Of a stretch of 64,000 bases of DNA, positions 26,201 to 35,219 are shown one piece after another (the stretch's first letter is position 1; the number at the start of each line of letters is the position of its first letter). This stretch comes from Halomonas korlensis (GTDB taxonomy: Bacteria > Pseudomonadota > Gammaproteobacteria > Pseudomonadales > Halomonadaceae). The notes under the pieces are model-generated. The model searched no databases. It had not been told where the DNA came from and was given only the letters and a program-made list of their open reading frames with translations. The stretch lies in contig NZ_FPBP01000007.1 of assembly GCF_900116705.1 (NCBI RefSeq), positions 62,001-126,000 of the forward strand. Reading direction: 5' to 3'. The position numbers and the translations under genes are program-made.

Positions 26201-26218
26201 ACGTCACGGTGTCGTCAC
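26201..26218 (+). promoter_or_regulatory. Candidate PhoB box upstream of the glycerophosphodiesterase gene
   Basis: Two GTCAC elements (26203-26207 and 26214-26218) are spaced exactly 11 bases apart, the spacing of the direct repeats in PhoB boxes (consensus CTGTCAT-N4-CTGTCAC). The gene 70 bases downstream releases glycerol phosphate, a typical phosphate-starvation target. The flanking bases match only partly. Confidence 0.35.
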
Positions 26219-26285
26219 ACTCCATCGGGCAGGCTGAACAGGTGTTATCCATTCCTTTCATCCAAGAAGAAAAAGCGAGGCTTAC

Positions 26286-27608
26286 ATGAAAACCCCTACC
26301 TTGATGCTCACGCTCGGCGGGCTGGCGGCGCTACTGCTCGCCCCCGCTACTTTGGCTAGCCAGGACGAGAATACCGCCCAAGACAAGATCGTCGCCGCCG
26401 CCAGCCACGTTACCCTCGGGCCTCGTCCGCTCTTCCTGGTCCAGGACATGGATGAGGAGACCCAGCGCTCACGCGAGCTCAAGGCCGAATTGCTGCGCTG
26501 CGCCGCCACCACCGACGACTGGCAGCGCAGCGACTTCAGCATCGGCCACCGCGGCGCTCCGCTACAGTTTCCCGAGCACACCCGCGAGTCCTACCTCGCT
26601 GGTGCCCAGCTGGGTGCCGGCATTCTCGAGTGCGACGTGACCTTCACCGCCGATCAGGAACTGGTCTGCCGCCACTCGCAATGTGATCTTCACACCACTA
26701 CCAACATCGTCGAAACCGACCTGGCACAGAAGTGCAGCGTGCCTCCGGCTTTCAACGAGGCGGGCGAGCTGAGCAATGCCGTCGACGTCCAGTGCTGCAC
26801 CAGCGATATCACCTTGGCGGAATTCCGCACGCTGCAGGGCAAGATGGAAGGGGCCAACACCGAGGCCGGCAGCATCGAGGAATATCTCGCCGGCACACCC
26901 GGCTGGCGCACCGATCTTTACAACTCACGTGGCACCTTGATGACCCACGCCGAAAGCATCGACCTGTTCAAGTCACTGGGCGTGAAGATGACCCCCGAGC
27001 TCAAGGCGCCCAGTGTCGAGATGCCCTTTAACGGCATGAGCCAGGAAGACTACGCCCAGAAGATGATCGACGAGTACCAGGCCGCCGATGTCCCGGCAAG
27101 TGACGTCTACGCCCAGTCGTTCAACCTGGACGATGTGCGCTACTGGATCGACAACGCGCCCGGGTTCGGCGAACAGGCCGTATACCTCGACGACCGCTAC
27201 AGCCTCGACGAATTCGACCACAACTACCCGGCCACCTGGACACCGACCATGGAAGAGCTGGCCGAGATGGGCGTTCAGATCCTCGCGCCGCCAATGTGGA
27301 TGTTGCTGGCGGCCAACCCCGAGGCGAGCGATGAAGAAAACCGCATCGTGCCCTCTGTCTACGCCGAGCACGCCAAGGCGGCGGGGCTCGACCTCATCGC
27401 CTGGACCTTCGAGCGCTCCGGCCCGCTGGCCAACGACGGCGAGTGGTACCACAGCACCACAGATGACGTAATCGACAACGACGGCGACAAGCTGCTCACC
27501 CTTGACGTGCTCGCCCGCGATGTCGGCATCATCGGCCTGTTCAGCGACTGGCCGGCCACCGTCACCTTTTACGATAATTGTGTGAACGCCAACGAAGGCA
27601 ACCATTGA
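26286..27608 (+). CDS. Secreted glycerophosphodiester phosphodiesterase family protein
   Basis: The protein is 440 aa with a signal peptide ending near LAPATLAS (residue 22). It is a PLC-like TIM-barrel phosphodiesterase: [19 protein letters not shown] (near 83) holds the catalytic His-Arg and the family HRG..PEHT motif. [17 protein letters not shown] supplies the metal-binding Glu/Asp and the second His. Four clustered cysteines may form disulfides in the periplasm. It hydrolyses glycerophosphodiesters to glycerol-3-phosphate and an alcohol. Its stop shares bases with the permease start (TGATG, 27606-27610), so the two act together. Confidence 0.9.
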   Translation: MKTPTLMLTLGGLAALLLAPATLASQDENTAQDKIVAAASHVTLGPRPLFLVQDMDEETQRSRELKAELLRCAATTDDWQRSDFSIGHRGAPLQFPEHTRESYLAGAQLGAGILECDVTFTADQELVCRHSQCDLHTTTNIVETDLAQKCSVPPAFNEAGELSNAVDVQCCTSDITLAEFRTLQGKMEGANTEAGSIEEYLAGTPGWRTDLYNSRGTLMTHAESIDLFKSLGVKMTPELKAPSVEMPFNGMSQEDYAQKMIDEYQAADVPASDVYAQSFNLDDVRYWIDNAPGFGEQAVYLDDRYSLDEFDHNYPATWTPTMEELAEMGVQILAPPMWMLLAANPEASDEENRIVPSVYAEHAKAAGLDLIAWTFERSGPLANDGEWYHSTTDDVIDNDGDKLLTLDVLARDVGIIGLFSDWPATVTFYDNCVNANEGNH

Positions 27609-29053
27609 TGATCGGTACCACGGCGATCGCCATTGCATTGCTGCTGTTGATGTATCTTGCCTACCGTGGGCTCAGCCTATTGCTTCTCGCTCCGACGCTG
27701 GCCGCGCTGGTAGCACTGGTCTCGGTCGGTACACCGCTGCTGGCCAGCTACACCCAGGTCTTCATGGGGGCCGCGGGCGATTTCATCGTCCGCTACTTCC
27801 CGTTGTTCCTGTTGGGGGCGGTATTCGGGAAACTGATGGAAGATTCGGGCAGCGCGGAGGTACTGGCCAGAGCTATCGTCGAGCGTCTGGGTGACACTCG
27901 CGCCATCCTGGCGGTAGTCCTCTCCTGCGCGGTGATGACCTATGGAGGCGTCTCACTGTTCGTGGTGGCCTTCGCGGTCTATCCCATTGCCGCCGCACTA
28001 TTTCGCCAGGCCAGCCTGCCCAAGCGGCTGATTCCCGGCACCATTGCGCTGGGGGCTTTCACCTTCACCATGACGGCGCTGCCGGGCACGCCGGCGATCC
28101 AGAATGCCATTCCCATGCCCTATTTCGGTACTTCGCCGTTTGCTGCGCCGGGGCTCGGCATCCTCAGCGGCCTGGTCATGTTGGGGCTGGGACAAGCCTG
28201 GCTGAACCATCAGGCGCGCCAGGCGAGAGCGGCCGACGAAGGTTATGGCGATCACCAGGGCGAGGCGCCTCCCGCCGTGCACCTGCGAGAACACGCGGCA
28301 GGCGAAGGCTTCGATCTGGCCGAGGTCACGGCACAGCCGGTTCGCGACCTGCCTCCCTTGACGCTGGCGCTGCTGCCCATCGTGCTGGTCATCGCGCTGA
28401 ACCTGTTGTTCACGGTGGTGGTGATCCCGGCCATGGACACCGGGTATCTCGCCGAGCCGGTCTATGGTGCGACCAACATCGAGTCGGTACGTGGGGTCTG
28501 GTCGGTGATCGCCGCGCTGGTGATTGCCATCGGGGTCATCATCCTCACCAACCGGCATCGTCTCGAAGCCCTCACTGCCACTCTCGACAGCGGTGCCAAT
28601 GCCTCGCTGCTGCCGATCTTCAATACCGCCAGCCTGGTCGGCTTCGGTTCGGTGATCGCCTCCCTGGCGGCCTTCGAGACGATCAGCCTCTGGGTGACCT
28701 CGGTGGGAGGGGATAACCCGCTGATCTCGTTGGCCATCGCGGTCAACCTGCTGGCGGGCATGACCGGCTCGGCCTCCGGCGGCATGAGTATCGCCCTGGC
28801 GACGCTGGGGGACACTTACCTGGCCATGGGCCAGGCCGCGGGTATCGCCCCTGAGCTGATGCACCGCGTCACGGCAGTGGCCACCGGCGGGCTGGATGCC
28901 CTGCCACACAACGGTGCGGTAATCACGCTGCTCTCCATCTGTGGCTTGACGCACCGCCAGGCCTACCTCGACATTGCGGTGGTGGCCGTGGTGGTCCCTA
29001 TCATCTCGTTGGCACTGCTGATTATCCTGGGTACCCTGGTGGGTTCTTTCTGA
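27608..29053 (+). CDS. GntP-family permease
   Basis: The protein is 481 aa from the ATG at 27608. It is a polytopic GntP/DsdX-family protein: GAVFGKLMEDSGSAEVLARAIVERLG near residue 78, FTMTALPGTPAIQNAIPMPYFGT, and a C-terminal NLLAGMTGSASGGMSIALA followed by TGGLDALPHNGAVITLLSICG. GntP members import gluconate and related hydroxy acids, coupled to H+. Overlap with the phosphodiesterase gene suggests it imports the product, for example glycerate-like or glycerophosphate-derived compounds; this is inference. Confidence 0.88.
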   Translation: MIGTTAIAIALLLLMYLAYRGLSLLLLAPTLAALVALVSVGTPLLASYTQVFMGAAGDFIVRYFPLFLLGAVFGKLMEDSGSAEVLARAIVERLGDTRAILAVVLSCAVMTYGGVSLFVVAFAVYPIAAALFRQASLPKRLIPGTIALGAFTFTMTALPGTPAIQNAIPMPYFGTSPFAAPGLGILSGLVMLGLGQAWLNHQARQARAADEGYGDHQGEAPPAVHLREHAAGEGFDLAEVTAQPVRDLPPLTLALLPIVLVIALNLLFTVVVIPAMDTGYLAEPVYGATNIESVRGVWSVIAALVIAIGVIILTNRHRLEALTATLDSGANASLLPIFNTASLVGFGSVIASLAAFETISLWVTSVGGDNPLISLAIAVNLLAGMTGSASGGMSIALATLGDTYLAMGQAAGIAPELMHRVTAVATGGLDALPHNGAVITLLSICGLTHRQAYLDIAVVAVVVPIISLALLIILGTLVGSF

Positions 29054-29128
29054 AGGCAGCATCTGGCAGCGTCGACCTTGTGACAGAGGCGATCCTTGCC
29101 ACCAGCATCATTTCTGCACCGGTACGTC

Positions 29129-30031
29129 TCAGGCGTTGTAGACCACCCGCCCCAATTCGTTGACGTCGTAGCCGCCCAGCGCCTCGGCGCGTTCGGCGAA
29201 GCGTGGCTCCCGGGTAAAGGCCAACAGACACTGTATGGGTAGCTCGAAATAGCTGCGACGCCGCAGGGCCAGGTCGAAGCGCTCCTCATGAAGCGGCACG
29301 AAGTCCAGCCCTTGTCGGCGCGCCGCCGCCTCGACCCCGAGACCGGCATCCGCCTCGCCCTGCCGGATGGCCAGCGCCAGATCGTCCTCGCTGAGCGAAG
29401 GATGGACAGTGAAACGAAGCCTGTCGACCTCGACGCCCGCCCGTGCCAGCAGCCACTCCAGCAGTCGATGGGCGCCGGCATCGGGCTGGCGATGGGCGAT
29501 CCTTGCCGGTAGGCGTGCCAGGTCCTCCAGGCAGTCGATACCCAGCGGGTTGCCCGGTGCCAGCAGTAGGCCCTGTTGGCGGATCGCCCAGCGAAACATC
29601 ACCAGATCACGCATGCCGGAGAGCCCGATGGCCGTCGGGACGTTATACGTGCCGCTATCAGCATCGACCAGATGCAATCCGACCACCATGGCATCGCCCT
29701 GAATCAATCGCCGCACGCCGTCACCACTGCCATGGCAGAGCATCGCCAGGTCGGCGCCGCTTTCGCGAACGGCCCACTCGAGAAGCGGGTCCTGGCTGCC
29801 GGCCAGCACCGCCGGCACCGGCCTAGCGCTGCGACGGTCCCCCTCCAGATGGTTCATCAGCCACAGGTCGATGCTCTGCTTTGGAAACAGCAGCTTCCCG
29901 GTGATTCTCATACAGGGAATTTCGCCTTGGCGCACCAGGTCATAGACCTTGCGCTCCTTCAGGCGCAGATAGTCGGCCACCTCGACAGTCGTCAGGTAGG
30001 CATGCGGCAGGTGGCGTCGCTCGTTGCCCAT
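29129..30031 (-). CDS. Excisionase-type HTH regulator with periplasmic-binding-like sensor domain
   Basis: The protein is 300 aa from the ATG at 30031 (AAGGGAG upstream; a TTG one codon earlier also fits). Residues about 10-65 are a MerR/excisionase-type helix-turn-helix (YLTTVEVADYLRLKERKVYDLVRQGEIPCMRI). Residues 80-300 resemble the PBP-like sensor domain found in molybdate/tungstate regulators. It is divergent from tupBCA, the standard position for a tungstate- or molybdate-responsive repressor. Five TGCAT elements in the shared promoter are its likely operator. Confidence 0.85.
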   Translation of the reverse strand: MGNERRHLPHAYLTTVEVADYLRLKERKVYDLVRQGEIPCMRITGKLLFPKQSIDLWLMNHLEGDRRSARPVPAVLAGSQDPLLEWAVRESGADLAMLCHGSGDGVRRLIQGDAMVVGLHLVDADSGTYNVPTAIGLSGMRDLVMFRWAIRQQGLLLAPGNPLGIDCLEDLARLPARIAHRQPDAGAHRLLEWLLARAGVEVDRLRFTVHPSLSEDDLALAIRQGEADAGLGVEAAARRQGLDFVPLHEERFDLALRRRSYFELPIQCLLAFTREPRFAERAEALGGYDVNELGRVVYNA

Positions 30032-30046
30032 CAATTGCTCCCTTGA

Positions 30047-30132
30047 TGCATGGCTGATCCTGCATGAACACGTTTATATATGCATGATTTACTGCGTTGG
30101 ATGCATAGAAGGACGTCAACGTACATCATGCA
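30047..30132. promoter_or_regulatory. Array of TGCAT elements, candidate operator of the tup regulator
   Basis: Between the regulator and tupB lie TGCAT at 30047, 30061, 30081 and 30102, and ATGCA at 30128. Three of them are 20 and 21 bases apart, i.e. on one face of the helix. Several are part of palindromic ATGCAT or TGCATG. Confidence 0.55.
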
Positions 30133-30153
30133 AGCTATCTGCAGGAGCCCTCG

Positions 30154-30858
30154 ATGTTTGACGACACCAATGCTTTTCAGACCGCCCTCAGCTTGATCAT
30201 GGGCTTCGATCCCGATCTGCTCGCGATCGTTGCGTTGTCACTGCGGGTCTCGCTGTCGGCGGTGCTGATCGCCACGCTCATCGGCCTGCCGCTGGGAGCG
30301 GCCCTGGCGCTCTGGAAGTTTCCCGGTCGCGGCACGCTCATCGTCGTCCTCAATGCGTTCATGGGCCTGCCACCGGTCGTTGCGGGGCTCACGGTCTACC
30401 TGCTGCTCTCGCGGGCGGGGCCGCTGGGCGAGCTCGGCCTGCTGTTCACCCCCACTGCCATGGTGATCGCCCAGGTGATCCTGGTGCTGCCGATCATCGC
30501 CGCCCTGACCCGCCAACAGATCGAGGAGCTGCATGGCGATTATCACGAGCAGCTGCGCTCCATGGGCCTGTCCAAGCGGCGCATGATGCCCACTCTGTTG
30601 TGGGACGCCCGCTTCGGCCTGATGACAGTGATCCTCGCCGGTTTCGGGCGTGCCAGTGCCGAAGTCGGCGCGGTGATGATCGTCGGCGGCAATATCGATG
30701 GCGTGACGCGGGTGATGACCACCGCCATCGTGCTGGAAACCAGCAAGGGTGACCTGCCGCTGGCCCTTGGGCTCGGCATCGTGCTGCTGGGACTGGTGGC
30801 GCTGGTCAACGCCGCCGCCTATCTGATCGGCGAGAGCGCACGGAGACGGCTGGGATGA
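30154..30858 (+). CDS. tupB: Tungstate-type ABC transporter permease
   Basis: This 234-aa inner-membrane permease has the ABC-transporter EAA-like loop YHEQLRSMGLSKRRMMPTLLWDARFGLMT near residue 128, which contacts the ATPase. The N-terminal FMGLPPVVAGLTVYLLLSRAGPLG and the C-terminal AEVGAVMIVGGNIDGVTRVMTTAI match TupB/TsuB-type permeases for tungstate. CAGGAG precedes the ATG. Translationally coupled to the ATPase (ATGA, 30855-30858). Confidence 0.88.
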   Translation: MFDDTNAFQTALSLIMGFDPDLLAIVALSLRVSLSAVLIATLIGLPLGAALALWKFPGRGTLIVVLNAFMGLPPVVAGLTVYLLLSRAGPLGELGLLFTPTAMVIAQVILVLPIIAALTRQQIEELHGDYHEQLRSMGLSKRRMMPTLLWDARFGLMTVILAGFGRASAEVGAVMIVGGNIDGVTRVMTTAIVLETSKGDLPLALGLGIVLLGLVALVNAAAYLIGESARRRLG

Positions 30859-31580
30859 ACGAGATGACCCGACTCGCCGCGACGGCCATTCCGTCCCTGT
30901 CGTTGCAAGGCGTCGGCTTCGCACACCGTGGCCAGACGCTGCTGCATCCCGTCGACCTGCGTCTCGAAGGGTGTCGTCGTATCCTGCTGATGGGCCCCAA
31001 CGGCGCCGGCAAGAGCCTGTTGATGCGTCTCGCCCACGGCCTGCTGATGCCCACTCAGGGGCAGATTCGATGGGACGGTCGACGGCCCCGTCAGTCGATG
31101 GTCTTCCAGCGTCCCGTGCTGCTCAAGCGCACGGCCCTGGCCAACCTCACCTATGCCCTGGCGGTGAACGGCGTCCCCCGCATGCGACGCAAGCCACTGG
31201 CCCGCGAGGCCCTGGAGCGCTTCGGCCTGGCCGCGCTGGAAAAACGCCCGGCCCGCGTGCTCTCCGGCGGCGAACAGCAGCGCCTGGCGCTGGCCCGGGC
31301 CTGGCTGACCGAACCCGAGATGCTGTTTCTCGACGAACCCACCTCCGCGCTGGACCCCGCGGCCATCAAGGCGGTGGAAGATGCGGTGCTCGACTTTCAC
31401 GCACGCGGCACTCGCATTCTGATGAGCACTCACGACCTTTATCAGGCACGACGGCTAGCCGACGACGTGGTGTTCCTGTGCGGTGGGCGTGTGCTTGAAC
31501 ACAGCTCGGCCACCGATTTCTTCACGGCCCCCGCCACTCCCCAGGCGCAAGCATTCATCCGGGGCGAACTGGTCTGGTGA
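30855..31580 (+). CDS. tupC: Tungstate-type ABC transporter ATP-binding protein
   Basis: This 241-aa ABC ATPase has Walker A GPNGAGKS (near residue 46), signature LSGGEQQRLALARAW, Walker B MLFLDEPTSALD and switch His in LMSTHDLYQ. It lacks the C-terminal regulatory domain of ModC, as is usual for TupC. It energises import of the oxyanion bound by the substrate-binding protein at 31633. Confidence 0.9.
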   Translation: MNEMTRLAATAIPSLSLQGVGFAHRGQTLLHPVDLRLEGCRRILLMGPNGAGKSLLMRLAHGLLMPTQGQIRWDGRRPRQSMVFQRPVLLKRTALANLTYALAVNGVPRMRRKPLAREALERFGLAALEKRPARVLSGGEQQRLALARAWLTEPEMLFLDEPTSALDPAAIKAVEDAVLDFHARGTRILMSTHDLYQARRLADDVVFLCGGRVLEHSSATDFFTAPATPQAQAFIRGELVW

Positions 31581-31632
31581 TCGGGCGCGCTCCCCCGAAG
31601 ACAAAGCTAGATAATAAAGACAGGAAGATAGA

Positions 31633-32472
31633 ATGACAGAGAGAAGGAAGGGCAAGATGCACAAGACAGGATTGATCCTCGCAGCCTCAGGCCTGGCGGG
31701 ACTCTCCATGACGACGCAGGCCACGGAGGGAGAAGACTTCATCATCCTGGCCTCGACCACGTCCACCGAGAACTCAGGACTCTTCGACGCGATTCTCCCG
31801 CGGTTCACCGCGGCCACCGGCATCGAGGTACGGGTCGTGGCCGTGGGTACCGGCCAGGCCTTCGAGATCGCCCGCCGTGGCGACGCCGACAGCCTGCTGG
31901 TCCACGACACCGAAGGTGAAAAGCGTTTCGTCGCCGAGGGCTACGCCACTGAGCGCGCCGACGTGATGGTCAACGACTTCGTGGTCATCGGTCCGGGCGA
32001 CGACCCCGCCGACATCGCTGACGCCGATACGGTCGCGGACGCGTTCGCACGCATCGCCGAGGCCGAGGCCCCCTTCGCCTCACGCGGCGACGACAGCGGC
32101 ACCAATCGCGCCGAACTACGTCTCTGGGAGGCCGCCGGCGTGGCGCCAGAGGGTGGATGGTATCGCGAGCTGGGCAGCGGGATGGGCCCGACGCTGAACA
32201 CCGCCGCCGGCATGGATGCCTATGTGCTGGCCGACCGGGCAAGCTGGGTCGCCTTCGCTAATCCTCAAGGACTTGAGCTACTGTTCGAAGGCGACGAGGC
32301 GCTGTTCAACCAGTACGGCAGCCTGCTGCTCTCTGCCGAGCGTCATTCGCACCTCAAGCACGATCTCGCCGAGCGGTGGCATCAGTGGCTGCTCTCCGAG
32401 GAGGGGCAGCAGGCTATCGGCGACTTCCAGATAAAGGGACAGCAGCTGTTCTTTCCCAACGCCACGAAGTGA
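31633..32472 (+). CDS. tupA: Tungstate-type ABC transporter substrate-binding protein
   Basis: This 279-aa periplasmic protein (or 271 aa from the ATG at 31657; both have AGGAAG upstream) has a signal peptide ending near TTQA-TEG. The mature N-terminus ILASTTSTENSGLFD carries the TTS-T oxyanion-binding motif of TupA proteins. SRGDDSGTNRAE near residue 155 completes the pocket. Tungstate specificity is inferred from family; molybdate cannot be excluded. A 52-base gap follows tupC. Confidence 0.88.
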   Translation: MTERRKGKMHKTGLILAASGLAGLSMTTQATEGEDFIILASTTSTENSGLFDAILPRFTAATGIEVRVVAVGTGQAFEIARRGDADSLLVHDTEGEKRFVAEGYATERADVMVNDFVVIGPGDDPADIADADTVADAFARIAEAEAPFASRGDDSGTNRAELRLWEAAGVAPEGGWYRELGSGMGPTLNTAAGMDAYVLADRASWVAFANPQGLELLFEGDEALFNQYGSLLLSAERHSHLKHDLAERWHQWLLSEEGQQAIGDFQIKGQQLFFPNATK

Positions 32473-32490
32473 GACTCGGGGTCGGGCCGA

Positions 32491-33459
32491 TCAAGTGACA
32501 GTCGCATCTAGTCCCAGCCCTTCCAACAGCCCTGCCAGTTCATTGCAAAGAAAACGTGCCTCTATGCACTCGCCCAAGTGGCCCTCGGCGAACCGCAGCA
32601 ACCCCATCGCCGCATGCGACAACCGTCGGTCGCGGCGCACGATGAACTGCCAGTGACTCTCGATGGGCAGCCCCGCCACCGGCAGGATCACCAGGTCCGG
32701 ATGCTCCGGCGGCAGCACATGCTCGGAGAGCACGGCGAGCCCCATCCCCGAGGCCACCCCGACCCGGATCGCCTCGTTGCTGGCTATCTGCAGGGTCGGC
32801 CCCTGTGACAGACCCTGCTCCTGCAGCCAGCTCTCGAAGAGCATCCGCGTGGCCGAGCCGGGTTCGCGCAGGAGAAACCGATCGCCCAGCAGCTCGCTCA
32901 TCGCCACCTGTTCGCGTCCCGCCAGCAAATGGCCCCGCGGCGCCACGGCCACTAGCGGGTTGCGCAGGAAGCGACCGGCCCGGGCATGAGCCAGGGAGGG
33001 GGGATGGCTGAACACGTAAAGGTCGTCGTCCTGGCGCTCGAAGCGGGTCAGCACCTGGCGCCGGTTGCCGATATGCAGAGTGACGTCCACCTCGGGAAAG
33101 GCCCGACTATAGGGGCCGAGCAGACGCGGCAGCACGTATTGGGCCGTATTGACCAGGGCGATCGAACAGCGTCCCCGCGCCCCGCTGCGCAGCGAGGCCA
33201 GGTAGTCCTCGAGGTCGTCGAAGCGCCCCAACACCTCGCGGCTCGCCCGGTAGAGTTCGCCGCCCGCCTCGGTGGTCACCAGGCGCCCCTGATGGCTCTC
33301 GAGCAGTGGCTCGCCCACCGTCTCGGCCAGGCGCTTGAGCTGCTGGGAGACCGTGGGCTGGGTCAGGTGGAGCCGACGCGCCGCCTCGCTGATCGATCCG
33401 GCACGCACCACTGCGGCATAGACCTGCAGCAGGCGGAAGGTCAGGTGTCGGATGTTCAT
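32491..33459 (-). CDS. LysR-family regulator, CbbR-like
   Basis: The protein is 322 aa from the ATG at 33459, which has GGAGGT 8 bases upstream; the frame opens earlier at 33510. The HTH (AAVVRAGSISEAARRLHLTQPTVSQQLKRLAE) and the sensing domain opening SIALVNTAQYVLPRLLGPYSR follow the CbbR/CmpR pattern. It is divergent from a SbtA-type bicarbonate permease, which it presumably controls. A decayed copy of the shared promoter and both gene starts is at 36518-36700. Confidence 0.88.
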   Translation of the reverse strand: MNIRHLTFRLLQVYAAVVRAGSISEAARRLHLTQPTVSQQLKRLAETVGEPLLESHQGRLVTTEAGGELYRASREVLGRFDDLEDYLASLRSGARGRCSIALVNTAQYVLPRLLGPYSRAFPEVDVTLHIGNRRQVLTRFERQDDDLYVFSHPPSLAHARAGRFLRNPLVAVAPRGHLLAGREQVAMSELLGDRFLLREPGSATRMLFESWLQEQGLSQGPTLQIASNEAIRVGVASGMGLAVLSEHVLPPEHPDLVILPVAGLPIESHWQFIVRRDRRLSHAAMGLLRFAEGHLGECIEARFLCNELAGLLEGLGLDATVT

Positions 33460-33586
33460 CGCCGCGGTACCTCCCGCCGTGCATAGATGATCATCCATGA
33501 TGCCTTGCATGAGAATTTATTGGAATCAATGAACAAGACTTCGCAGAATGCGTGGCGCTTCCTCCTACGCCACCCGAGACCTCCCG

Positions 33587-34525
33587 ATGCCCGATATCGT
33601 GGTGATGTTCTTCCTACTTGGCCTGGTGGCCGGGTTGGTGAAGTCCGACCTGACCATTCCCAAGGCCGCCTACGACACCCTGAGCCTGCTACTGATGCTG
33701 ACCATCGGCCTCAAGGGTGGCATGGCGCTGTACGGTAACCTGGGCTGGTCGATCGTGCCCGAACTGGCCGCGGTGGCGGCGCTCGGCGCGCTGATCCCGC
33801 TGGCCCTGATGCCGATACTACGCCGCCTGGTGCGTCTCTCCGCCGCCGACAGTGCCAGCCTGGCGGCTCACTACGGGTCGGTGAGCGCCGGCACCTTCGC
33901 TGTGGCCCTGGCCTTCGCCGAGGGGCGCGGCCTGCCGATTGGTGCCGAAGTCACCCTCTATCTGGTGATGATGGAACTGCCGGCGATCATGGTGGCCATC
34001 GCCCTCTATCGCCGCTACCGGGGCTCGGCGCCCGGCGAGGCGATCAGTGGTCTTTGGCACGAGACGCTGACCAACCGCGGGGTGATCCTGCTGGCCGGCG
34101 GCGTGGTGATCGGAACTCTCTACGGCCCGGCCCAAGGCGCCAATGTCACCGATCTGCTGACCGGGGCCTTCCATGCCGTGCTGGCGATCTTCCTGCTCGA
34201 GATGGGCCTGACCGCCGCCGAAACCCTTCGCCCGCTGCCCTGGCGCCACTGGCGACTGCTCACCTTCGCCCTGGCTGCTCCGCCGCTGTTGGCGCTAACC
34301 GGGCTGGGCGTCGGCCTGGCGCTGGGGCTGCCTTCCGGCTCACTGCTGATCCTCACCGCGCTCGCCGCCAGCGCATCCTACATCGCTGCACCGGCCGCCA
34401 TGCGCACCGCCATCCCCGAGGCCAACATCGGCCTGGCAATGCTCGCCTCGCTGGGGCTGACCTTCCCGCTCAACGTGATCGTCGGCATACCTGTCTACTA
34501 CCATCTCGCCCTGTGGCTGAGCTGA
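33587..34525 (+). CDS. SbtA-type sodium-dependent bicarbonate permease
   Basis: The protein is 312 aa from the ATG at 33587. It has ten or so hydrophobic helices, with LIPLALMPILRRLVRLSAADSASLAAHYGSVSAGTFAVA near residue 78 and ALAASASYIAAPAAMRTAIPEANIG near 265, the two pseudo-symmetric motifs of the SbtA (DUF897) family. SbtA imports HCO3- with Na+. Divergence from a CbbR-like LysR gene supports the call. No clear ribosome site; an earlier ATG at 33548 is possible but is not conserved-looking. Confidence 0.88.
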   Translation: MPDIVVMFFLLGLVAGLVKSDLTIPKAAYDTLSLLLMLTIGLKGGMALYGNLGWSIVPELAAVAALGALIPLALMPILRRLVRLSAADSASLAAHYGSVSAGTFAVALAFAEGRGLPIGAEVTLYLVMMELPAIMVAIALYRRYRGSAPGEAISGLWHETLTNRGVILLAGGVVIGTLYGPAQGANVTDLLTGAFHAVLAIFLLEMGLTAAETLRPLPWRHWRLLTFALAAPPLLALTGLGVGLALGLPSGSLLILTALAASASYIAAPAAMRTAIPEANIGLAMLASLGLTFPLNVIVGIPVYYHLALWLS

Positions 34526-34555
34526 TAATCCCTAAGCCCGCCGGTAGCCACTGGC

Positions 34556-35140
34556 TTATCGAATGTATCTCTTCAGCTCGCTTGCAAACTCACTCCTTAA
34601 TCTTGCCCACTCCATCTTTAACCAGGGCGTATAGCGTTCTGGGTGATTCGCCAACTCGGCATCGAGCCGTGTTGGCGTTATCCAACACCAGTCTGCAATT
34701 TCCTGTCGATTGGGGTGCGGCACCTCACCGCTGCTCCCCAGATAAACCCAGCACATTTCATGCTCGGCTCCGTTCGGGTCGAACTGTGCCTGATAACGAA
34801 ACTTGTAGAGGTAGTCGAACACTGCCTCGATGCCGACTTCTTGCCGCAAACGCCGCTTAGCCGCCTCTTCCATACGCTCGCCTCGGCGAGGATGACTGCA
34901 ACAGCTGTTGGACCAGTAGAGCGGCCACAAGCGCTTGCCCTCCGAGCGCTGCTGGAGGAGAAGCTCTCCGTCCGCATTGAACACGAACAATGAAAAAGCC
35001 CGGTGCAGGACACCCTCACCGACATGACACTTTGCCTTGTTCAAATAACCCAGCTCTTGGTCTTCTGCGTCGACGAGAATCAGCTCCTCGCCATCGAACG
35101 ACACGACCTCATCTCGCTCGCTTTCAACGGCATTCTCCAA
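34556..35140 (-). CDS. idi: Isopentenyl-diphosphate delta-isomerase, type 1
   Basis: This 194-aa Nudix-fold enzyme interconverts IPP and DMAPP. The catalytic cysteine is in YWSNSCCSHPRRGE (near residue 76) and the catalytic glutamate in GAEHEMCWVYLG (near 123); a Nudix-like helix EEAAKRRLRQEVGI lies between. Length fits type 1 enzymes (about 180-190). It lies 79 bases downstream of a squalene-synthase-like gene in the same direction. Base composition is visibly less GC-rich than the flanks, suggesting acquisition. Confidence 0.93.
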   Translation of the reverse strand: MENAVESERDEVVSFDGEELILVDAEDQELGYLNKAKCHVGEGVLHRAFSLFVFNADGELLLQQRSEGKRLWPLYWSNSCCSHPRRGERMEEAAKRRLRQEVGIEAVFDYLYKFRYQAQFDPNGAEHEMCWVYLGSSGEVPHPNRQEIADWCWITPTRLDAELANHPERYTPWLKMEWARLRSEFASELKRYIR

Positions 35141-35219
35141 TGATCACCTCCATCACCTGATTCATTTTTCGACCCCCTCCGTCACGACGTTGGCCTTGGC
35201 CTTGGCCAAGACAGTCTGC

